Positions 56,531 through 64,000 of a DNA stretch of 64,000 nucleotides are shown piece by piece (the stretch's first letter is position 1; the number at the start of each line of letters is the position of its first letter). Where the stretch lies: NCBI GenBank assembly GCA_036426205.1, contig WSYH01000855.1, positions 62,001 to 126,000 on the forward strand, written 5' to 3'. Below the pieces are notes generated by a model, which made no database searches, had not been told where the DNA came from, and worked only from the letters and a program-made list of their open reading frames with translations. This DNA comes from Ascaphus truei (taxonomy: Eukaryota > Chordata > Amphibia > Anura > Ascaphidae). The translations under genes were made by a program, and so were the position numbers.

Positions 56531-56949
56531 CCTCCTTGTTTGTCTGTGCTATATCACTACTACATTATGAATGTATATTCAAAAGGTAATCCCCAAATCA
56601 GTACTTAATCCAAAACTTTAAAATCCCGTTTGTTTGGGACAAATGATTTCTATATTTCTGTTCCTACATTCCATCCCGTATATATCCATGTTGTATTATT
56701 TTTCTGTATTTAGGTTAAAACTCCCTTGCAGTTCGCAACTCATTCACTTATTTCAATATATTCTTAATCATGTTAAAATCTAATAGATATATGTAATATC
56801 TTGTAAAACTGTATACTATATAGTGTATTAATACATAAAATTATTACATGCTAAAAGAGTGTTTAAAAAGTATTTATTCTTTTTTTTAATTGGTGTCCGG
56901 TTTCTTAGTTTGGAATTGAAGCAATGACATGTCTTTTTTTGTTACTGGA
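56531..56949. other. No gene; AT-rich spacer
   Basis: AT-rich sequence between the copy-D break and the PLE tail. Probably the 3' untranslated part of that PLE. Confidence 0.4.
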
Positions 56950-57174
56950 AACTGTTCAGGCTGGTGGTCTACTGGAATGCTAATAAGTCTAGTTCCTAAT
57001 TGAGGCCTTCTGGTTTCATCGTTTGTAGTTTAAATATCCAGTATGATTCTCTTTGTCTCAGTTTCTGGAATCTGTCACCTCTTGCGACACCCATATTTAT
57101 GCTCTCAATTCCTACTAGAGCCAAACCTTCTGAGTTATGGTTATGCTTGAGAGCAAAATGCCTGGATACTCCAT
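56950..57174 (-). pseudogene. Penelope-like element C-terminal fragment
   Basis: Minus strand: GVSRHFALKHN, LALVGIESINMG, GDRFQKLRQRESYWIFKLQT and MKPEGLN, the same series as at 1-283. The frame is cut at 57174 by GGGCCTCATGCAG, the putative Harbinger end; the missing upstream part does not reappear before 64000. Confidence 0.65.
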
Positions 57175-57545
57175 GGGCCTCATGCAGTAAGCGTTGATAA
57201 GGTATTTTTCGGCATTTTATAGCCAAAATTGGGTTTGAGATTCAGTAAGCGTCGATAAGTGCTTGATTTCGGCAGGTTTCGGAGCCGATAATTTTGTTAT
57301 GGCCAGTCGGCTGCCGATAAGCCTGTTTTCGCCACTGATCGCCACTTTTTTAAATCGGCTGGATTCAAGAAAAAAAATCAGCTTATCGGGGCTGATCGGC
57401 ACTACGAAATTGAGATGTTATGGCCAATTTCTCCCGCCAACTAAAGTTGGCAGTTTGGAGGGGAGAACGATCGCTAAGGCTGCCGGAACGGCACTTAGAA
57501 AAAAAAAATCTTCGGTACATCAATGGAGTCAATGGAGCGGGGACG

Positions 57546-58462
57546 TATAACAGTATAGTACTGTTTACGTTTCATTGCTCACAATACAAACGTCATTTGC
57601 ATTACAGTGTGGGGGCATTCCCTGCATTGTGTCACAGCTGACGTGTATTATTTGCATAACATTGTACTTTTACATGTTTTCAGCATTTGCGTGTCACATT
57701 ACTCATCATGTGATGATGTGTCAAGGGAAAATACTATACTCAACTCTTAAAGGAGAACCTCACATCATATCACACATTTTACTGAACTGAGCGACAATTA
57801 TTTACATGATGTTACACATGTCACACATGTCACACATACACCGTATATTCATGTTCCTTTACATTACACAATGCTTGTAATGTGTGACGCATCTTTAAAC
57901 GTTCATGTACATCTGTCTTCTCATGTTTACATCTAGTTTTGGGTCCTCCCTATTTTCATGACGTCACTTATTGGACGCTCAATCACATTGCATGTTTACA
58001 TTGTAACCGTAGCATTAGAAGCACTTCAACCTAACTTATACACACATGTACAGTAATTCATCATTGGGACACCTTGTAAACTCATTCTATAGCAACTATC
58101 CTCATTACAGAAATGCATGCATATGCACACGACTATTCATTGTTGTCAACATGTGACAATAACATGGCTAATTACACATGTTACACCAAACTTTTCCCAC
58201 GTCAATCTCAGCCTTTTTGTCTAATTACATGACTGACTGTTGCGTTCACAAGTGTTACATGCATTGCACATTCAACTATTTATTTTCAAGCAATCTTTGT
58301 ACAAAGCTTCATGTCACATCATTGGCAAATATCATCATTCCCTGCAGAATACACACAACAAATACTTCTAAGAACAACTGCACACAGCTTGCCACAGAAG
58401 TACTTTATTATGTTAATATAACACCTTGCATTTTACTATGTCACCTGACATCATCACATACC
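57546..58462. other. Non-coding 5' region of the transposase unit
   Basis: AT-rich, many ACATGTCACAC-type words. No coding signal. Confidence 0.5.
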
Positions 58463-58477
58463 TATTTAAAGGACGCC
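58463..58477 (+). promoter_or_regulatory. TATA-like element before the transposase
   Basis: TATTTAAAGGACGCC, about 49 bases before the ATG. The core TTTAAGGACGCC recurs at 62672-62683. Confidence 0.5.
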
Positions 58478-58511
58478 CATTACCTGCTCATTCACAGCTA
58501 CTCATTTCAAA

Positions 58512-59829
58512 ATGTTGCGATTGTTTAGGAGACGGAGGAACATTCTTTTCTATGACATGCTTGCTGATCAAGAGAATGATATAGGGCAAGGGAGGGACAG
58601 ACCGAGGGACAGTGACAGGGACAGTCACGCGGATACGACAGGGACAGGGAGAGGGACAGGCCGAGGGACAGGTAGAGGGACAGGAGATCAGAGGAGAAGA
58701 CAGAGGAGACAAGTTGTGCCTCGTCCGCGTGTGTACAGGGAGAGAACCCTGTTAGATGGGATGAGTGAGGAGGAGATAGTAAGTCGCTATCATTTGAGTT
58801 CAGCAGCAATCTTATCTCTTTATGAGGAGATAAGGGGAGATTTAGATTTTTTCACAGCCAGAGGTCGTGCAGTCCCTGGGCTTGTTAAAATGCTGTGCTC
58901 ATTACATTATCTTGCTTCCGCGTCATACCAGACAACTGTGGGCATAGTGGGCGGGGTCACGCAATCTACATTCTCGCGGGCCTTTACCCAGTTTCTCTAT
59001 GCACTCAATAGACGCGCTAGGAATTATATTCATTTTCCTACAGAGGCAACAGAGTGGCTGGAAGTCAGGACTGGCTTTTATAATATAGCAGGGATACCAT
59101 GTGTGCTGGGTGCAATCGATTGCACACATGTTGCTTTGATTGCACCTAGTCAGAGTGAGCATGTGTACCGCAATCGTAAGCACTACCATTCACTCAATGT
59201 ACAGGTGGTATGTGATGCCACGATGAGGATAATGCATGTGGTACCCAAATTCCCTGGTTCCAGTCACGATTCCTCTATCCTGAGGAACTCTTCAGTCTTC
59301 CATGCGTTCGAAGAGGGACATTTTGAACATGGTTGGCTGCTGGGTGAGTACAGATTTACATGTTCTAACACAAAACACATTTTTATTTAGGAATGTTGGC
59401 ATTGTAGAATTTGATCACTAATGTCAGCTTATGTGTGCTCCATTTATTATAGGTGACTCAGGATACGGAATTAGGCCATGGCTCTTGACTCCGGTGCTAA
59501 ACCCTCAAACTGAAGCAGAGGAGAGGTACAATGCAGCCCATATATCTACAAGATCTGTTATAGAGAGGACATTTGGCCTACTCAAGACCAGATTTAGGTG
59601 TCTGGACAGAACTGGTGGGGCTCTTCTATACAAGCCTCAAAAAGTGTCTGATATTATCCTTGCCTGTTGCATTTTGCACAATGTTGCACTCAGGCACAAT
59701 GTACAATCAGACCTAGCTGAGCCTTTGGTAGACGAGCATCCCACCCATGTAGCTGCTGAAAATGAACAAACAGCCAGTGGTGGCCAGACACGCCAGAATC
59801 TCATCAATTCCTTTTTTTCTTGTAAGTAA
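58512..59829 (+). CDS. HARBI1-like PIF/Harbinger transposase, two exons
   Basis: Nuclease that would cut and paste the element. Exon 1 58512-59343, intron about 59344-59452 (GTGAGT...TTATAG), exon 2 to the stop at 59829; 402 residues, near or above the usual 350-400. The intron is inferred because the frame G|DSGYG reads on only after splicing. Residues 28-67 are an Arg/Asp/Gly-rich repeat region (GTGRGTGRGTG). A helical DNA-binding-like part spans about 85-165. The DDE_4 nuclease shows D203 (LGAIDCTH), D253 (GSSHDS), GDSGYG at 278-283 and E315 (SVIERTFG). No frame damage, so it may be active. Harbinger transposases normally need a second DNA-binding partner. Confidence 0.9.
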
Positions 59830-61407
59830 AAACATATATGTTCCAAGTTCTACTTTTATAGTTTTATTATGTTATATTAACAATAATGTTTTTTTATATA
59901 ACCTTCTGTTAGGACACAGATGAATATGGGTTGCACACCTTTCTTTTCTTTGCTGTGTGCACAAAGGGATGTGGCACCGGTATGTTATTGTTGCACAGGT
60001 TATATAATCCCTCTTCAATTGTACTTTAGTTGTGTGTATGTGAATACAACTGGGGTAACAAAGCACTAATATTTTAGCATTGTGTTGTTCCTTATGCTAA
60101 GACAATACACATATTATGCCCATACTCATTCATGCTTCTAGTATGCTTACAATGTTATTGGTGCAGTGTAACATGTACATCCATATGATGTGTACACCAG
60201 GCTGATTTACATTTTGAATGTGATTAAATATACATGGTGTTGCACATTTAACACCAAATACACACTTTGCTGTGTTGTTTACGGTACTGAAGATGGCATG
60301 TCAATGTTTGCAATTTATATATTGTTCCTTTGCATTATAGGTATATCTCCAGTATGACTGATCATGGTATGTATATTTGCTGACATCTCTCATAAGATGT
60401 GCCTACCTCAATCTTCCTATAATTCTTTGAAGTAAAAACCCAACATATTGGTTTAAAGACAAATGTAACATACATGTACTTTCTGTATCATGTATATGCA
60501 TTTAGCTACTCTTGAGGTTTCATGTGCATTGTATTAGAAAATGATTACTCACATTTCATCACATTTTATGTATGTTTCCTTATAAATTCCATTAATGTAA
60601 TATAGAGGTGTTTGGAGAAAAGGGGATAACTGTACTTATTTGTTTACTTACGGGAGCTCATTCATCACGGATGAAATTGACTGATCATAACACTCCATGC
60701 ATGAATGCCTGTAATCACAACAATGCGTACTACATCTTATATTTAGCAATGTAGGTGTTTATTAATGCTAGGAATTAATAGTCAACATTAATTTAAATTT
60801 GTGACATGTGTATGTATAAGTCACACGTGTGTGGATGTGTCCTACATGTACCAAGTGTAAAACTGTTAACAGAAACCACAATTTTGTCGCAAATGTTACT
60901 GTAATTTAGCATTTCTAATTTCCCAATATGACAATGTTGGTAATATTTTTGGAATGTCAATCACGTCACTTCATCATTATCATGATGATAATTATCAAGT
61001 ATTCTCACAATTGTAACGTCAATCACGTGCACATTAGCATAGACACACTTTTTAAGACAACTGTTTGTGTCTGTATCAATTTGTGTAGGATCCATGTATA
61101 ACACCGACAAATGATAACAGCAGCTTTATTATGGTAGCTTATATCATGATATTGACTATACTATTTATTTTTAGAACGTTTAATAAACACAGTAAACTAT
61201 AGTTAGTTAGGTTAATGAAATATACACAGAAACGTACTTCATTACATGATGTTGATGTAATATTCAGAACATCATGCATTGTAGGGGACCACAACATCTG
61301 GGCAATAAGATTATTTGCTACAGTCCCAAACCATTTTATCAACATACCCATGTAACAAGAGATTTTTAACAATAAATGGCTAGTTGGTTGTAAGTGTCCT
61401 TTACATT
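59830..61407. other. Non-coding, AT-rich, between the two genes
   Basis: Sequence style (ACATGT, TGTGACA words) like that at 57546-58462, suggesting one element. No frame with a motif was found. No convincing polyadenylation pair was identified. Confidence 0.5.
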
Positions 61408-61652
61408 GGGAGAAGGAGTGGCTCAGTGAGTAAAGACACACACTGGCACTGAGAGTTTGAAGCAGGGGAGTCTGGTTCAATTCCCGGTGTGACCTTGGGC
61501 AAGTCACTTTATCTCCCTGTGCCTCAGGCGGCCAAAAATAAATTGTAAGTTCCACGGGCCAGGGACCTCAGCCTGAAAAATGTGTCTGTAAAGCGCTGCG
61601 TACAACTAGCAGCGCTATACATGAACATGCTCAAATTATAATTATTATTATT
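61408..61652 (+). mobile_element. tRNA-derived SINE
   Basis: A box TGGCTCAGTGAGTA (61419-61432), B box GGTTCAATTCC (61474-61484), then GACCTTGGGCAAGTCACTTTATCTCCCTGTGCC, a conserved central block, and a tail TGTAAAGCGCTGCGTAC...AGCGCTATAC ending in (ATT)n. The head is tRNA-like but not a foldable tRNA gene. It is a pol III retroposon, quite intact, inserted in the Harbinger-type region. Confidence 0.88.
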
Positions 61653-62290
61653 GTTACATAGTTTCGACAGTCATACGTTCCATTACACAATAGAATACAC
61701 AAATGTGTTAGCAGAGTGGGAATGGTTGTTATATATAAAACACACCATGCCATAAAATGCTAGTAGTAATTAAAGAACACTCAATAAAAATTCATGAGGC
61801 ACTCTTTTGCAACATCATTATGTTAATTAAGTGCTTATGCAATATAGGCATAAGGGTATCACATTTTTAATTGTTTGTTAATAAGCGCTGCAAGCAATAT
61901 AAAATTAGTTCCATATGTAGTATAGTAGTCGGTGGCTCCTCCTCACAATCATCTCATATAAAGGTAGACTCTTCTGAAATCATACATTGATCCGATTGTA
62001 TCTTCCCCGACATCTCTGAAATACAGCAAACACATGATGGTCAAAGATGGCACCTTACTATATATGTATCCGTGACAACGCGTTACACAGCTCTATATGA
62101 TTGTGTACATACACACGTCAGTCACTTATATGTTAGAAGTACAAGTGTACATCAGTATGTAATTTTTCTTTAAATTTGTAGCAGGCATAACTATGTATAT
62201 GAAGTGAACGTTGCCTGTATACTGTATCCTGTATACTGAAAAATGTGCGCGCACATCTTAGTGTGCGCACGCACTTCACGCTTGGGTGGA
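61653..62290. other. No gene seen
   Basis: AT-rich to about 62220, then CpG content rises sharply. Confidence 0.45.
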
Positions 62291-62700
62291 CTAACTGTTA
62301 GCGCATGCGCAAAACAATGCGTAAGTTGTGCGTTCAATACATGTTGAAAATACCAGTAAACATAAAATCTTTATTTCAAATACAATGAAGACGAAACTAC
62401 ATTCGTTCTGAACGAGTACATCTGTATTCTTTTTAAACAGACGTGTTTGGACAGAAAGCACGGCCGATAACAAAATGCGCAAATGCAATACGTGTGACGT
62501 CATGTTAAGCACGCTAACACTCCTCCCACTCAATTAACATTCGGCTAACGCCCAGTGTACGCCCCCACTGTATGACACAGTGCAGTTACCGTTACTATAA
62601 CAAAACAAGACAGCCAATAGGCTTTGAGGCGCGCACGTCGCTTGGGGGCGGGACTTACATCCGTAATCCTTTTTAAGGACGCCTTGGCCCATGACAAGGG
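62230..62700 (+). promoter_or_regulatory. CpG-rich promoter-like block
   Basis: Contains GCGCATGCGC (62301-62310, NRF1-type), TGACGTCA (62495-62502, perfect CRE), CCAAT (62614-62618), GGGGGCGGGAC (62644-62654, GC box) and TTTTTAAGGACGCC (62670-62683, TATA-like), in order toward the right. A splice-donor-like CAG|GTATGT follows at about 62763. This looks like a pol II promoter reading rightward, opposite to the forkhead gene. Factor names are from consensus memory. Confidence 0.5.
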
Positions 62701-63015
62701 TCCCACGTCATACGTGGTGGACCCGGTTTTTTATTTTGTAGATGTTGCATGATAACAAAACAGGTATGTGTTAGAGTTATGGTAAAATGTTGCTAATATG
62801 TTTAAAGGGATAGGAAAGTACGTATATTTATTCCGTCAGCAATGTGTAAGCCTCTTTCAGGTTCTACTATATTGTATTAGGAAACAATTTGTTTGTGATC
62901 GCTACATGTTATGCAGTCTGCAATGTTACGCTGTATCCACGCATTGAAAGTGAAAATGGTGGTTACAAAAAAAAAAAAAATTAAACGCAGAGTCAACGCA
63001 TAACGATTGTTATAT

Positions 63016-63684
63016 TTACCATTCTTCTAGAATTAACTCTTCGTCTGCCTGCAACTGTTCGCTCCAGAAATGCAAGGCATTTTCATCCACACTTGACCCA
63101 AACGCTGAATCCAGTATGACACACATCTCCTCCATGAAGCGCTCATAGGAATCGCCACTGCTTTCTTCAAACAATTGGTCCGGAGGTAGGTTCATTTCTT
63201 CGGGTACCCATTCCAATGCATTTTCAGCTGAAAGGCTTGGTACATAATCATAGTAGTTATGTTCTTGTACAATGTGGGTTTCAGGAATGGAGGGTGCAGA
63301 TATTGCAGCAGGTATCGATTCACACGGAACAGTAGTAGCGGATCCATTGCTATTGGCATTAGGAATAAATATGCCATTAAGCACAATATGTGTGCCCTCT
63401 TTCACGGTGAAATGTTTATCCTTGGAAATCTTCCAGAAACCATACCTGTCTTCTAGCTTATCCTGCACACGTTCAAAACAGTCATTAGTTGATAAAGTGA
63501 ATCTTACTGAGGAATTAAAATTGCGCGCATGCCCACGTTCTTGGTAATAAGGATATTTGGCTCTAATCAAATCATAGATTTGACGTGTGTTAGCTTTGTG
63601 TCCGCAAGTGGACAAAATCGCTTCTGCTATCATGAATTTATACCCTCTGTGCGGATTCATATTCGTTACGAATTCATCAGCCAT
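63016..63684 (-). CDS. Divergent forkhead-domain protein, single exon
   Basis: 222 residues, ATG to stop in one exon, no damage. Residues 13-92 align with the forkhead winged helix: YKFMIAEAI (helix 1), TRQIYDLIRAKYPYYQ (helix 2 and loop), NFNSSVRFTLSTNDCFERV (helix 3, cf. canonical WxNSIRHNLSxNxCF) and YGFWKI (wing, cf. GxYWxL). The helix-3 Trp, Asn and His are Phe56, Ser58 and Phe62, so base contacts must differ. Residues 93-180 are low in motifs; the C-terminus (about 180-222) is acidic with scattered aromatics, as in activation domains. It lies convergent to the transposase. It may be a host gene, a retrogene or a transposon partner protein; no symbol can be given. Confidence 0.7.
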   Translation of the reverse strand: MADEFVTNMNPHRGYKFMIAEAILSTCGHKANTRQIYDLIRAKYPYYQERGHARNFNSSVRFTLSTNDCFERVQDKLEDRYGFWKISKDKHFTVKEGTHIVLNGIFIPNANSNGSATTVPCESIPAAISAPSIPETHIVQEHNYYDYVPSLSAENALEWVPEEMNLPPDQLFEESSGDSYERFMEEMCVILDSAFGSSVDENALHFWSEQLQADEELILEEW

Positions 63685-64000
63685 TGCAGATTAACACAAA
63701 AAATGTGTGCAGGTCTCTGTTCTTTGCTCATAAGAATGAAAGTGGTCAATGCCTAACAATTTGCTGTGTTTCCTTTTCAAGGTCATAAAAAGTATCAACT
63801 GTTACTCCTTTTTTGAAGGTCCAATTGGATATGTTGAATTAATTGGTTGAACGTTTGTGGTTTCTGATAGCCGTTTGTCTGACAAACATGTATCATTTTT
63901 TTATCTCGTTTCTCACAACATTCCGAGACTTTTAATTAAGTAACATTGTGGTTTCTTGAAAAATAAAATAGAGCACTGTGTGAAAATAGTGCTTACACAG
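63685..64000. other. Upstream of the forkhead gene, no feature
   Basis: AT-rich. TTTTTATCTC and AATTAAT stretches, no clear TATA-TSS pair for the minus-strand gene and no inverted GGGCCTCATGCAG terminus up to the window end. Confidence 0.4.

Larger units (their letters stand above)
57175..64000 (+). mobile_element. Harbinger-type DNA transposon, right end outside window
   Basis: Left terminus candidate GGGCCTCATGCAGTAAGCG at 57175, where it cuts a PLE frame, with subterminal repeats (CAGTAAGCGTTGATAAG, CAGTAAGCGTCGATAAG, GCCGATAA). Inside are an intact HARBI1-like transposase, a SINE insertion, and possibly a forkhead gene. No inverted counterpart of the left end occurs up to 64000. That the element runs to the window edge is inference; a MITE at 57175-57545 next to an unrelated transposase unit is possible. 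Confidence 0.55.

Noticed and set aside
61408..61490. tRNA gene
   Set aside because: A and B boxes exist but the stems do not fold to a tRNA and the sequence continues into a SINE body and (ATT)n tail.

Overview
The window is intergenic DNA from a large, transposon-filled vertebrate genome, most likely an amphibian and probably a frog. This rests on the repeat mix I recognise by eye: L1/Tx1-type and CR1 LINEs, Penelope-like elements (PLEs) with GIY-YIG domains and hammerhead-ribozyme-like tails, hAT, Harbinger and Tigger-like MITEs, a Helitron, tRNA- and 5S-derived SINE-like copies. I found no conserved host gene with exons. The only two proteins that look intact are at the right edge: a HARBI1-like transposase and a divergent forkhead-domain protein.

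Layout. 1-2980: PLE tail, a Helitron with a G-rich minisatellite, a Harbinger-type MITE. 2980-21830: one minus-strand L1, cut apart by nested insertions. A CR1 sits at 3591-5109. A full-length plus-strand L1 sits at 6610-16551 (14-bp target duplication) and itself holds an LTR element (10532-15088, duplication GAGTT) and a hAT MITE (15780-16132). Further right are a solo LTR (16703-17359) and other insertions. 21830-25560: PLE fragment split by a 1.5-kb hAT element full of CA repeats. 25560-33380: minus-strand copies of the same LTR family, with a 5-N assembly gap at 29815 and indel-ridden sequence after it. 33380-45680: MITEs, microsatellites, palindromic repeats, PLE debris, and a hammerhead ribozyme relic at 45171. 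45682-51981: a complete minus-strand LTR element of the same family (duplication ACTAC). 52000-57175: MITE, tandem 5S-like copies, another fragment of the LTR family, PLE tail. 57175-64000: a Harbinger-type element with its right end outside the window.

Two systems deserve attention. First, a family of LTR retrotransposons has TG...CA LTRs, a primer-binding site, a polypurine tract and 5-bp target duplications, but its recognisable coding content is a long coiled-coil protein built partly of 14-residue repeats; no protease, reverse transcriptase or integrase was recognised in any copy. Such elements would have to borrow enzymes from another retroelement. Second, the Harbinger-type region pairs a transposase with a convergent intronless forkhead-like gene, where this superfamily normally carries a Myb/SANT-like partner; whether the forkhead gene is really inside the transposon is unproven because the right terminus is not in the window.

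All family names come from reading motifs and termini directly; no database search was run. Coordinates of element ends with target duplications should be good to a base or two; others are approximate.
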